A stretch of DNA of 61,433 bases, taken from Clostridiales bacterium (GTDB lineage: Bacteria; Bacillota; Clostridia; Saccharofermentanales; Saccharofermentanaceae). The notes beneath the pieces are model-generated. The model ran no database searches, had not been told where the DNA came from, and saw only the letters and a list, made by a program, of their open reading frames with translations. Shown here in pieces: positions 18,443 to 26,541 of this stretch; position 1 is the stretch's first letter; each line of letters starts with the position of its first letter. Location: positions 1 through 61,433 of the forward strand of contig JAFZLF010000017.1 of NCBI GenBank assembly GCA_017551625.1. The letters run 5' to 3'. The position numbers and the translations under genes are program-made.

Positions 18443-20086
18443 TTAGCCTGCGTAGAAAAGCCCGATGAAGAGATCTCTCTCGTCTCCTGCATCCAGCGCC
18501 ATGTGATAATCTTCGATCGTAAACGACAGACAGAAGTATTCGTTATCGAAGTCGTCCTCACACAGAGTGGAGAAGTAGGCGAGCTGTGCATCTTTATCGT
18601 ATCCCAGAAGCGTAACGGAAGTGCCGGCCGGGATCTCCACGTCCGAACCATCGTAGACATCTTTAGCGGCGATGTCCACCTTGGTGACGAGAAGATGCGG
18701 TTTGCGAAGTGTCATATTACTGTACAGTTCGAACATATCTGTTGTACTTTCAAAATAGTACTCGTTTGTTTTTGCACCGGTACCAATAAACTGGGAAATG
18801 TCAGCCACTACGATGTAATTCGGGTTATAGGGCTCCGTGTCGTAATAACCATCGAAACGTCCCTGATAGGAGACGCTCAAATCACTGTTGATGCGGAAGA
18901 GCAACTGGATGCAGTAGTCATCCTCGATGGTCGTTTCGACACAGATGAAGAACTCGCCGTTCGAGCAGACGAGGTATGCATCTTCATATTCGCCATCGAG
19001 TTCATCGGAGACATCCCCGGAGATCGTTGTGGTTACGCCGCTGATGTCGAATGTCATTTCCTCGAATACGTAGAAGGAGTCCGAGGGGTAGGTTATCGTG
19101 ATCTCATCCGTGATGCCGTCTCCGGTCAGATCCCAGTAGATCTTATCGTCCGCTCCGGCCTCAAACATGTAGGAATCCGGTGTTGCGCCGAAGTAACCCA
19201 TGTTGAACATGCCTTCATTCGCGATCGCGGAGATCTTGGCTTTATGCGGATAATAAATGTTCGTGTCAATAAGCACGATTCCGTCATAGGTAAGACAGAA
19301 GGGGACGGATCCGTCACGGATCTGCGCGAGGATCTTGTCTGTGTTAGAGAAAAGATTGTTGCTGGAGACATAGTCACACAGCGCTTCCTTATCGGTAACA
19401 ACATCCTCAAACGTGATCGTTTCCGCCGTAGGAGAAACGTAGTTATAGGCCGTAACGGTATAGTTCTCATCTCCCGGCTCAGTAATATAGAACGAGAGGA
19501 AGAGTGAGTCGGCACGTGTCACGTTGGTAGTGCAGAAGATGTTCGTGGTGGTGTCCGGAATCTGATTATTAGCAATGCTGTTCAGAAACTCCTCGAGACG
19601 CTCTTCGTACAGTTCGTCATACTTATCTTCGATATCGTAGTAGATATCATCGATGACCCCTTCCAGATCCGGATTATCCGGATTCCAAAGCCAGTAATCA
19701 TCATACTCCACATGTATTCCGATCGTCGAATTGTAATAATTGTTGGTATCATTTGTGTTTTCTACACCGTACATGAGCCAATACGGATCATTCTCGAAGT
19801 CCAGGAACTCCAGCGAATGATCGTAGACGAGCGTGTCCGTGAAAACAGGGGCGGAGGGCTTGGCAGACGTGTCCGAGCTTACACTGGTATCTTCCGTTTC
19901 CGAGGTGTCAGTCGGCTCAGTCGGCTCGTCCGTAGAGGACTCGCTTGGTTCATCAGAGGTATCCTCTGTGTCTTCCGTTTTAGACGTCTTCTTTTTCTTC
20001 TTTTTCGTCGTTTCTTCCTTATCCGTGCAGGCAGCACAGGAAAAAATGAGCGAGAAGCAGAGCAGTGTGGCTACAATTTTTTTCAT
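18443..20086 (-). CDS. Secreted lipoprotein with acidic Ser/Thr-rich linker
   Basis: A 547-residue lipoprotein of unknown function. A signal peptide with cysteines at 17 and 20 (FSCAAC) is followed by a Lys cluster and a Thr/Ser/Asp/Glu-rich linker (about 25-80). Residues 85-270 have alternating Tyr/Asn/Asp motifs and an ending (TITFEDVVTDKEALCDYV) reminiscent of DUF3298/RsiV-type extracellular domains. Near 310 is DLTGDGITDEITI, like a calcium-binding FG-GAP loop, and the C-terminus is beta-rich. Family links are tentative. It lies 61 bp behind the Ser/Thr kinase in the same direction, with a 24-bp hairpin element in the gap. Kinase and lipoprotein may form one envelope-sensing unit. Confidence 0.75.
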   Translation of the reverse strand: MKKIVATLLCFSLIFSCAACTDKEETTKKKKKKTSKTEDTEDTSDEPSESSTDEPTEPTDTSETEDTSVSSDTSAKPSAPVFTDTLVYDHSLEFLDFENDPYWLMYGVENTNDTNNYYNSTIGIHVEYDDYWLWNPDNPDLEGVIDDIYYDIEDKYDELYEERLEEFLNSIANNQIPDTTTNIFCTTNVTRADSLFLSFYITEPGDENYTVTAYNYVSPTAETITFEDVVTDKEALCDYVSSNNLFSNTDKILAQIRDGSVPFCLTYDGIVLIDTNIYYPHKAKISAIANEGMFNMGYFGATPDSYMFEAGADDKIYWDLTGDGITDEITITYPSDSFYVFEEMTFDISGVTTTISGDVSDELDGEYEDAYLVCSNGEFFICVETTIEDDYCIQLLFRINSDLSVSYQGRFDGYYDTEPYNPNYIVVADISQFIGTGAKTNEYYFESTTDMFELYSNMTLRKPHLLVTKVDIAAKDVYDGSDVEIPAGTSVTLLGYDKDAQLAYFSTLCEDDFDNEYFCLSFTIEDYHMALDAGDERDLFIGLFYAG

Positions 20087-20104
20087 ACATACCTCCTATT
20101 TCCC

Positions 20105-20128
20105 AAAACATAGACTGTCGTCTATATA
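20105..20128 (-). repeat. 24-bp palindromic element, copy 2
   Basis: Same arms (TATATAGAC, GTCTATG, then TTTT) as the copy at 4651-4674, in the kinase-lipoprotein gap, 18 bp before the lipoprotein start. Only two spacer bases differ between copies. Confidence 0.55.
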
Positions 20129-20147
20129 AATTATCTCTTGTCTGTTT

Positions 20148-22511
20148 TCAGGCTCCGAATCCATACATTACTTTTGTTACTACTTCTCTTGAGGCCTCAT
20201 CATTACTGCAGGCTCCTACGATCAGAGTATTACCTGCACGGGCGGCTACGAGACGGTATTGACCATATCCCATCACGGAGTCCGCGGTAAAAGTACCGTC
20301 CGCGACGAGTTTCCAGTCGTTTTTCGCGAGAAAACCGCTGAACTGACCGGCATGGAAGGCGTCCAGGATCTCCTGGTACGAAGAAGAGAAGTTGGTGATC
20401 GAATAATCTTCGGAATCGTAACTGTAGTAGGAAAACAGGATTATATTCCCGTTGCTGTCGAATTTGTAGACGTTCCAGTTCGATGTGGCTACCTCATCGT
20501 CCGCTTCCTCGATGACAAACTCATTCTCATCGAAATGACTCTTAAACTCATCAAGAGAGATCGGATCCGGCATAGTAAGATGCAGGGATTGCGCGGAGGC
20601 CTGGAACACGTTTTTGTAATTGGTCATGGTCTCTTCGGAATTACCCTGGTCGAGCATGATCAGCAGGCAGTACGAGTAGCCGGAACTCTTGTCGAAAACG
20701 ATTCGTGTGTCCAGTTCTACATCGACGCCCTTGTTTTTCCCGGTCATCACGATATCCGCGTAGTTCTGGCTCGACTCCGTATGTTCATCGCTGGAAAGAA
20801 TCTGCACATTTTCGAAGTTCGCGCTGGCGGTGAAGGCCGTGGTAAACTCCTTGACAAACCGGTCGAAATCATACTTCTGCGCTTCTTCCGGTTCTATTGA
20901 GTACTCGGAATAGAATATCATGAAGTTCGAAGTGTCTCCGTAAACCGGGAAGAAATAATAGAATCCGTCACTATCCATGAAATACCAGTCACTGGTGACG
21001 GTGACGGACAGATCCGAGCGTGTGTAGAGCGTGTTGCCGTCTCCGAGATCTATCGGGGAAAGGACCTGCGGATCTTCTGTCTGAAGTGAAGGTGCCGGTG
21101 TGGTCTCCGTAGTTGAAGGAGTGGTGGACTCGGTGGTCGGCGGTTCCTCTGTTGTCGGCTCCGTAGTCGTGGTCGGTTCTTCTGTAGTGGTGGTCGTCGT
21201 GGTCTTCTTCGTCTTCTTCGTCGTGGTCTCCTCGTCTTTTGAACCAAAGGCGCCGCCGAAATAGAGGCCCAGCGGTACAGAGATCCCGGCGAGAAGGACG
21301 ATGCCGGCAACGACGTAGGTAAGGGGACGTTTCCAGATGCTCTTTTTCGTTTTCTGTGTCGACGGCGAGGTGACTTTCGAGCCTGCATCAGAAGATGCGC
21401 CTGCTGCCGGAGCAAGTGGTGACGCGGCCGGTGTAGCTGCGCCTGCCGGTGCAGGAGACGATGCGGGAGCAGATGCAGCAGAAGGAGCAGCTGCAAAAGG
21501 CGAAACGGCCGAAGCGGCCAGAGGCGCTGTCGAAGAGGACTGTGCCTGATCACTTCCGGAAATCGCCAGCGCGAAGGACTTCATGTCCGGGAAACGCCCG
21601 GAAGCATGGACGGACAGTGCTTTCATCAGGGCATCGTTCGCATACTGCGGCATGCTCACACCAAGGTCGATCGGAGAAACCAGCGTATCCTCATGGACGC
21701 GCTCGATGGCATCCGGGGGCATCACACCCGTGAGGATGAGATACATCGTCGCCGCCAGTGCGTACTCATCGGACCAGGGACCCTGGTTACCGTGTTTCCT
21801 GTACTGTTCTTCGGGCGCGAAGCCGTGCTTGAGGATGATCGACTTACTCTTGTCGTTATCGATCGCGAGCCTTGCGGCGCCGAAATCGAGGATACGGGTC
21901 GAGCCGTCTTTCATGACGATGATATTATCCGGACTGATGTCGCGGTGCAGGAGATTCTGATTATGCACGGCGTGGAGCGACTTCATGATCGGGAGCAGCA
22001 GTGCGAGCGCCTCATCAAAGGGAAGTTTACCGCCTCTGGCATTCGTGTACTTCATCAGATCCTCGCCTTCGATGTATTCCATCACGAAGTACGCGGTGTT
22101 GTTCTCACGGAAATAGTCATGGACCGTCACGATGTTCGGCACCTTGCGGAGCTTGGCCAGGATACGGGCTTCATCCAGAAATTTGTTGGCGCCGGTGTCG
22201 TAGCGGGTCTGCTCTTCCTGGGAATTGACAGTCATCGTGTAGTGGTCGGCGTCACGGATCGCGATGCCCGAAGGGAGATATTCCTTGACAGCGACGCAGA
22301 TCTCCAGCGTCATATCATAAGCGAGATACGTGACTCCGAAACCGCCGACGCCGAGGACACGCCCCGTGAGGTACCGGCCGTTCAGGATCGTCCCGATCGG
22401 AAGTGCGATATACGGGTGTTTGGCAGTACTGATGTCAAAGCCGCAGTGCGGACACGGGCCCGTACCTTCGCGCTCATTAAAACATCCATAACAAAGCTTA
22501 TTTACATCCAT
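20148..22511 (-). CDS. Transmembrane Ser/Thr protein kinase with N-terminal zinc ribbon
   Basis: A 787-residue Hanks-type kinase. Cytoplasmic part: zinc ribbon (C7, C10, C20, C23), glycine loop GVGGFG (54-59), Lys76, catalytic loop HRDISPDN with Asp191, and DFG (209-211). The loop has Ser where most have Lys, as is common in this zinc-ribbon subgroup. An Ala/Pro/Ser-rich stretch, one membrane helix near 400 (VVAGIVLLAGISVPLGLYF) and a Thr/Glu-rich linker lead to an external domain of about 270 residues. That domain has no PASTA repeats. ATG 22511 follows AAGGAG. The gene overlaps the 3' end of the L,D-transpeptidase-like gene by 14 bp, so the two are co-expressed. The external ligand is unknown. 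Confidence 0.93.
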   Translation of the reverse strand: MDVNKLCYGCFNEREGTGPCPHCGFDISTAKHPYIALPIGTILNGRYLTGRVLGVGGFGVTYLAYDMTLEICVAVKEYLPSGIAIRDADHYTMTVNSQEEQTRYDTGANKFLDEARILAKLRKVPNIVTVHDYFRENNTAYFVMEYIEGEDLMKYTNARGGKLPFDEALALLLPIMKSLHAVHNQNLLHRDISPDNIIVMKDGSTRILDFGAARLAIDNDKSKSIILKHGFAPEEQYRKHGNQGPWSDEYALAATMYLILTGVMPPDAIERVHEDTLVSPIDLGVSMPQYANDALMKALSVHASGRFPDMKSFALAISGSDQAQSSSTAPLAASAVSPFAAAPSAASAPASSPAPAGAATPAASPLAPAAGASSDAGSKVTSPSTQKTKKSIWKRPLTYVVAGIVLLAGISVPLGLYFGGAFGSKDEETTTKKTKKTTTTTTTEEPTTTTEPTTEEPPTTESTTPSTTETTPAPSLQTEDPQVLSPIDLGDGNTLYTRSDLSVTVTSDWYFMDSDGFYYFFPVYGDTSNFMIFYSEYSIEPEEAQKYDFDRFVKEFTTAFTASANFENVQILSSDEHTESSQNYADIVMTGKNKGVDVELDTRIVFDKSSGYSYCLLIMLDQGNSEETMTNYKNVFQASAQSLHLTMPDPISLDEFKSHFDENEFVIEEADDEVATSNWNVYKFDSNGNIILFSYYSYDSEDYSITNFSSSYQEILDAFHAGQFSGFLAKNDWKLVADGTFTADSVMGYGQYRLVAARAGNTLIVGACSNDEASREVVTKVMYGFGA

Positions 22512-23097
22512 CCGTCTTCTCCTTCGTGTCAATGATCACGACGCAGTCTTTCCTTACGTTCTGCATGATCTGTATCATGCTATCTTCCGGAACGGCGACG
22601 CATCCGCAGGTGAAAGGGTTCTCCGGCCCCTGGCAGTGCAGAAAGATCGCCGATCCTCTTCCCGGTGTACCGTCCTCGTTAAAACTGATATTCAGACAGT
22701 ACTGGTACTGGCGGTCATAGTCTATGATATGTTCGCTGTGCGTCATATCGAGATCCGGAAAGTCCCTGATATCCACCATCTCGTTATAATGCATGCCGTC
22801 TCTCTCGTCGCCGGACCAGTAAGTATCTTCCGTTACTTTGAAGTACGGGATCGAGCAGCCCGGATCATCCGCGATGCCAAAGGCCCGGGTAAAGTGATAC
22901 ACCCCCATTGGAGTCTGGCCGCATCCTTCCCGGTGATCTTCATCCGGGCACAGACCGTTCTTGCCGACATAGCCCGGAGTGGTCAGGATCAGCTTCCAGT
23001 CGCCGTTTTCGTCTTTTTCCTGCATCGTGACCGTTGCCGTCGTTGCTTCCATGTTCCGGGCACTTACGATCAGGATCTGGGTGGCGTTCTCGATCAT
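22498..23097 (-). CDS. L,D-transpeptidase (YkuD-like) family protein without signal peptide
   Basis: A 199-residue protein with the YkuD signature: His154 (IFLHCQG) and nucleophile Cys166 in TCGC, followed by VAVPED. It also has the family's GQTPMGVYHF segment near 60-69. L,D-transpeptidases cross-link peptidoglycan at DAP/lysine residues outside the cell. This protein has no signal peptide or membrane anchor, so it either acts inside, is released by another route, or performs a different reaction. It starts the leftward operon with the Ser/Thr kinase, from a good promoter at 23192-23219. A kinase-regulated cell-wall enzyme is a reasonable but unproven reading. Confidence 0.85.
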   Translation of the reverse strand: MIENATQILIVSARNMEATTATVTMQEKDENGDWKLILTTPGYVGKNGLCPDEDHREGCGQTPMGVYHFTRAFGIADDPGCSIPYFKVTEDTYWSGDERDGMHYNEMVDIRDFPDLDMTHSEHIIDYDRQYQYCLNISFNEDGTPGRGSAIFLHCQGPENPFTCGCVAVPEDSMIQIMQNVRKDCVVIIDTKEKTDGCK

Positions 23098-23191
23098 TGT
23101 TGATTCACTTTCTTAAGCCTTGCTCATGCGATCCGATAGAGACGCAGTCATAACTTGCGCCATAATCAGCAAGCGGCAAGTCACTAGTTTT

Positions 23192-23219
23192 ATTATATAT
23201 TATATATTTCTTGAGACAA
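23192..23219 (-). promoter_or_regulatory. Promoter of the transpeptidase-kinase operon
   Basis: Minus-strand TTGTCT (23214-23219), 16-bp spacer and TATAAT (23192-23197) in an AT-rich block 95 bp before the gene. GAGACAA occurs twice nearby. Confidence 0.65.
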
Positions 23220-23242
23220 TGCTTTTCTTTCGAGACAACTCT

Positions 23243-23917
23243 TTAAAGAAAACGCAGAATATCGGATTGTTTTTCTGCCTGAGGATACTCCGGGAAGACC
23301 CTGCTCGGGATGTGCGGCTCATAGGCCAGATGGCGGAACCAGTTCGCCTGTACAGGCTTCATGCCTGCTTTTTCCGCGCCCTGCAGTTCTTTTGAACCGC
23401 CGTCTCCAACATAGAGACATTCTTCCGGCTTAACCTGAAGTTCTTCGGCGATACTGTGGTACATCTTCAGCACGGGCTTTCTGATCCCTACTTCGTACGA
23501 CAGTCTCACCGCATCGAAATACGGCATGAGGGAAGAATCGCGGATCATGTCGCGTTCGTCCGAGAAGCAGTTGCTGATCAGACCGATCTTGATGCCCCGT
23601 TTCTTCAGTTCGGAAAGCAGTTCGAAGGTCTCTCCCGGTATGGATCCGAAGGTGTCGCTCTGGCTCTCGTGACGCTTCCGCATGAGGAGTTCTATTGCTT
23701 CCGGAGAGTATCTCCCGATTTGCTTCAGTGCTTTTGCCGCGCCTTCTTCGAAGGTCATCTTACCCGTCGTCCGTTCATCTTCCGTGGCGTGCCAGGCATC
23801 CTTGTACTCGCTATAGGGGATGCCCATCTCTGCGGCAAAATCATCGCTGAAATAGATTCTTCCCGTGAACAGCGTCACGAGCGTCTCGTACATATCGAAA
23901 ATACAGGCTCTGATCAA
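23243..23917 (-). CDS. HAD-superfamily hydrolase
   Basis: A 224-residue HAD phosphatase-like protein. Motif I is FDMYETLV: the nucleophile Asp is present, but the second Asp of DxD is Tyr, as in haloacid-dehalogenase-type members. Motif II is GLISNC, Lys in motif III is in GIRKPVLKMY, and motif IV is YVGDGGSKEL. An all-helical cap lies between motifs I and II. The only start in frame is TTG (AAGGAGAAAGCAATC before it). Substrate unknown. It is transcribed away from the tetR operon, with the 50-bp tandem repeat in between. Confidence 0.85.
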   Translation of the reverse strand: MIRACIFDMYETLVTLFTGRIYFSDDFAAEMGIPYSEYKDAWHATEDERTTGKMTFEEGAAKALKQIGRYSPEAIELLMRKRHESQSDTFGSIPGETFELLSELKKRGIKIGLISNCFSDERDMIRDSSLMPYFDAVRLSYEVGIRKPVLKMYHSIAEELQVKPEECLYVGDGGSKELQGAEKAGMKPVQANWFRHLAYEPHIPSRVFPEYPQAEKQSDILRFL

Positions 23918-24016
23918 GATTGCTTTCTCCTTTTGGTGCTTGTCCGGGTGACCCCGGGTCTTCTTCCTTCCGATATCATTTTAGCATGATCCCGGATGCC
24001 GGTCGATAAACCGCCG

Positions 24017-24116
24017 GTCTCCAAACGGTCTCTTTTCGGAGCAAAAGTAGACAAGAAGTAGACTCAGTCTCCAGACGGTCTCTTTTTGATGCAAAAAGAG
24101 ACAAATAGTAGACTGG
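24017..24116. repeat. Two 50-bp tandem direct repeats
   Basis: Units 24017-24066 and 24067-24116 match at about 40 of 50 positions without gaps. Each has GTCTCCA near its start, CGGTCTCTTTT, GCAAAA and ends with AGTAGACT. The opposed GTCTC and GAGAC/AGAC blocks let each unit fold on itself. It lies between a HAD gene and tetR. No ORF; function unknown. Confidence 0.75.
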
Positions 24117-24133
24117 AGCAATCCGTTAAGAGG

Positions 24134-24162
24134 TTGACAGCTAATCAGAATTAGCCTATACT
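24134..24162 (+). promoter_or_regulatory. tetR-flavodoxin promoter
   Basis: TTGACA (24134-24139), exactly 17 bp, then TATACT (24157-24162). The spacer is almost wholly an operator palindrome. The transcript would start near 24169, inside the second operator. Confidence 0.85.
24140..24155. promoter_or_regulatory. TetR operator 1
   Basis: GCTAAT-CAGA-ATTAGC, a perfect inverted repeat between -35 and -10, so bound repressor would exclude RNA polymerase. Confidence 0.8.
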
Positions 24163-24164
24163 GT

Positions 24165-24182
24165 GGCTAATCGCAATTAGCC
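24165..24182. promoter_or_regulatory. TetR operator 2
   Basis: GGCTAAT-CGCA-ATTAGCC, a perfect inverted repeat overlapping the predicted transcription start. Its centre is 26 bp from operator 1. Confidence 0.8.
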
Positions 24183-24251
24183 TCATGAACACTCACATAG
24201 TATGAGCACTTTTAAGGAGAGAGAAGCTTTGCCGCTTCAGAAGGGAGAAAA

Positions 24252-24878
24252 ATGACAACGAAAGAAAGAATCATCGACTGTGCGCTGACACTGTTTGCAA
24301 CAAAGGGATACGGTGATGTCTATGTCGGCGAGATCGCCGATGCAGTGGGCATCAAGGCCCCCTCGCTTTACAAGCATTTCAAGAACAAGCAGGAGATATT
24401 CGATGCCCTGATCGAGACCATGTCCGAACGTTACGCGGATCAGGCGGCGACCATCGGGCTTCAGGGAAGTGATGCGGAGAAAGACGCGGCAATATATGGG
24501 AGTATCTCGGAAGATGCACTGGTACAAATGGGAACAGGGCTTTTCCTGTATTTTCTGCATGATACGTACATGGCCCGTTTCCGTAAAGTTCTTACACTCG
24601 AACAGTTCAAAAACTCGGAGCTTTCGAAGCTCTATACAAAGCAGTTCTTCGAAGACCCGATCGAGTATCAGTCGCAGATGTTCGCGATGCTGATCAAAGG
24701 GAAGAAACTCAAGGGCTCCGATCCGAGACTCATGGCGCTAGAGTTCTATTCACCAATCTACATGCTTCTCATGGTCTGCGACCGGGATCCTTCCTATGAG
24801 AAGGAAGCCATGAAGATACTCGAGAAGCATATCCGGGAGTTTATTTCGAGTCACACGAAAAGAAAGGGAAAAGCATGA
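24252..24878 (+). CDS. TetR/AcrR-family repressor
   Basis: A 208-residue regulator. The N-terminal helix-turn-helix (about 1-50) is typical: KERIIDCALTLFATKGYGDV, then IADAVGIKAPSLYKHFKNKQEIFDAL. The C-terminal ligand and dimer domain is divergent. The ATG follows AAGGGAGAAA. It is translationally coupled to the flavodoxin gene by an ATGA overlap, so it most likely controls that operon and itself. Two palindromic operators lie 70-112 bp upstream. The inducer is unknown, though a substrate of the downstream oxidoreductase (a quinone, nitro compound or other electrophile) is a fair guess. Confidence 0.94.
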   Translation: MTTKERIIDCALTLFATKGYGDVYVGEIADAVGIKAPSLYKHFKNKQEIFDALIETMSERYADQAATIGLQGSDAEKDAAIYGSISEDALVQMGTGLFLYFLHDTYMARFRKVLTLEQFKNSELSKLYTKQFFEDPIEYQSQMFAMLIKGKKLKGSDPRLMALEFYSPIYMLLMVCDRDPSYEKEAMKILEKHIREFISSHTKRKGKA

Positions 24879-25609
24879 AAATCACGATCATCCACGGACA
24901 GAACCACAAAGGAAGCACCTATCACATCGGGAAGATCTTCCTTACAAAATACATGGAAACAGCAGGGCCGGGAATAACAGGAGAAGGCGAAAACGGTGGA
25001 ACTGCCGAAGTAAACGAGTTCTTCCTCCCGAGAGACCTTCCGCATTTCTGTCTCGGCTGCTTCAGCTGCATCGAAGATGACACGAAGTGCGCTTACTTCG
25101 AGGAAAAAACCCGCATCATGAAAGAAGTCGAAACCTCGGATCTTCTGATATTCACGACACCGACATACTGCATGCATGCGTCTGCCCCCATGAAGGCCTT
25201 TATCGATTTGACATTCAACTACTGGATGGCACACCGTCCGAGAAAGTGTATGTTCAGTAAGAAAGCCGTCGTCATCTCGACAGCAGCCGGTGCCGGAACG
25301 AAGTCTGCGATCAAAGATATTACCACCACGCTTCTCTACTGGGGTGTGCCGTATATAAGGACATACGGGATCGCCGTCCAGGCCGCCTCGTGGGATCAGG
25401 TCAAGGACAAAAAGAAAAAGAAGATCGAATCAGACATGGCAAAGCTTTCTGCTTCCGTCCAAAAGGCGAAGGTGCGCACAGGTATCAAGACCAGAGGCGT
25501 CTTCTTCCTCATGCGCATGATGCAGAAGCGTGACATGGGTTCGAGTCCGGTCGAGAAAGCCTACTGGGAAAAGCAAGGCTGGCTCGGAAAGGACAGACCA
25601 TGGAAATAA
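24875..25609 (+). CDS. Flavodoxin-fold NAD(P)H oxidoreductase with Cys cluster
   Basis: A 244-residue flavoprotein of the NADPH-dependent FMN reductase / iron-sulfur flavoprotein type. The FMN-phosphate loop is HGQNHKGSTYHIGK (7-20), and TPTYCMHASAPMKAFID is the second flavin loop. Four cysteines at 59, 62, 65 and 72 (CLGCFSC, then KC) could hold an iron-sulfur cluster or zinc, as in iron-sulfur flavoproteins. The C-terminus is basic. It overlaps tetR by 4 bp and so is under TetR control. A role in detoxifying redox-active compounds is inferred. It ends 15 bp before the convergent PARG gene. Confidence 0.88.
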   Translation: MKITIIHGQNHKGSTYHIGKIFLTKYMETAGPGITGEGENGGTAEVNEFFLPRDLPHFCLGCFSCIEDDTKCAYFEEKTRIMKEVETSDLLIFTTPTYCMHASAPMKAFIDLTFNYWMAHRPRKCMFSKKAVVISTAAGAGTKSAIKDITTTLLYWGVPYIRTYGIAVQAASWDQVKDKKKKKIESDMAKLSASVQKAKVRTGIKTRGVFFLMRMMQKRDMGSSPVEKAYWEKQGWLGKDRPWK

Positions 25610-25624
25610 TCAAGGTGTTGCCTG

Positions 25625-26464
25625 TTATCCCAGCGTTTTCTTAAAAGCGTCATAATTGGCGCTCGATCTTGGTGAACAGAAGACGGCGAAGACGATCTTA
25701 TCAAAGACCGGCGGGAATCCGGCAAGTACGGACTTGTAGGCCCCTGCAACGATGTTTGGATTGTTCTCGAAGGCTCCGCATCCGAATGCACCCAGAACGA
25801 GGATATTTGCTCCCTTAGCCGCCGCACAGGTCAGCATGTGGTTCGCGCGCTTTACGTGATACTCGAAAAGTTCCGCATCCTTCATGTATGTTCCGTCTCC
25901 TACAAGCGGTTCGTATCGGTTCGACTTTTGCCGCAGATCCGGAGCAGCCAAGGTAATCACATCGACCGTGACCCAGTTTTCCCTGGCCATACGGCGTGGC
26001 AAGTCTTCATCGGTCTTGAGGATGAGGATCCCCTCCGAGTAGATAAGAGAATCGCTTGCCCTCGGAGTATTCAGATCATAGTGGTGCTTATAGTACGAAG
26101 AGCGCATCCTGTGGCTGTTAATGACCGGATACAGTGTCGATGTCCGGCAGAGACACTCCTCCTGCGCACTGCTTCCGCCAGTCACGCCTCCGCCCGGATG
26201 AAATGCATTTGCGAAATTGTGTACCGCGATCTTCGCACCCGGGTTTTCTTTCGAAAGGCGCATCGCCGACTCGAAACTCCGCTCGCGAGTCACAGAAACT
26301 TCCATGCCGGCGCGACGGCCCGTATCGAACTGAGGATAGTTATCTTCATAGAAAACTTCAGAATGCGCTTTCGCATCCTTTACGGCCCGGGACAGTTCCG
26401 GATCACTCTCGATCCAGCTCATCGTATCTTCAAAAACAGCAATTCTTTCTTCACGAGTAGACAT
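25625..26464 (-). CDS. Bacterial poly(ADP-ribose) glycohydrolase-type macrodomain protein (TIGR02452-like)
   Basis: A 279-residue member of the microbial PARG / DUF2263 family, which removes ADP-ribose from modified molecules. The PARG signature is complete: GGG at 91-93 followed by QEE at 101-103 (HPGGGV, then SSAQEECLC). The macrodomain motif VLGAFGCGAFENNP lies near residue 225. ATG 26464 follows AAGGAG. No ADP-ribosyltransferase is adjacent. A KptA-type enzyme, which also handles ADP-ribose chemistry, starts at the other end of the window. Role here unknown: reversal of ADP-ribosylation in stress or phage conflict is possible. Confidence 0.9.
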   Translation of the reverse strand: MSTREERIAVFEDTMSWIESDPELSRAVKDAKAHSEVFYEDNYPQFDTGRRAGMEVSVTRERSFESAMRLSKENPGAKIAVHNFANAFHPGGGVTGGSSAQEECLCRTSTLYPVINSHRMRSSYYKHHYDLNTPRASDSLIYSEGILILKTDEDLPRRMARENWVTVDVITLAAPDLRQKSNRYEPLVGDGTYMKDAELFEYHVKRANHMLTCAAAKGANILVLGAFGCGAFENNPNIVAGAYKSVLAGFPPVFDKIVFAVFCSPRSSANYDAFKKTLG

Positions 26465-26541
26465 GTACAGTTTCTCCTTCGTCGGTGTATACAGAAACTA
26501 CAAAAAACGCAGTTCTGATATGGTCTTGTAACGGTGTTAAT

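Noticed and set aside
20148..22511. PASTA-type PknB/PrkC kinase
   Set aside because: No PASTA repeats. A zinc ribbon precedes the kinase and the external domain is different.
24017..24116. CRISPR array
   Set aside because: Two contiguous units without spacers and with 20% mismatch; no cas genes.
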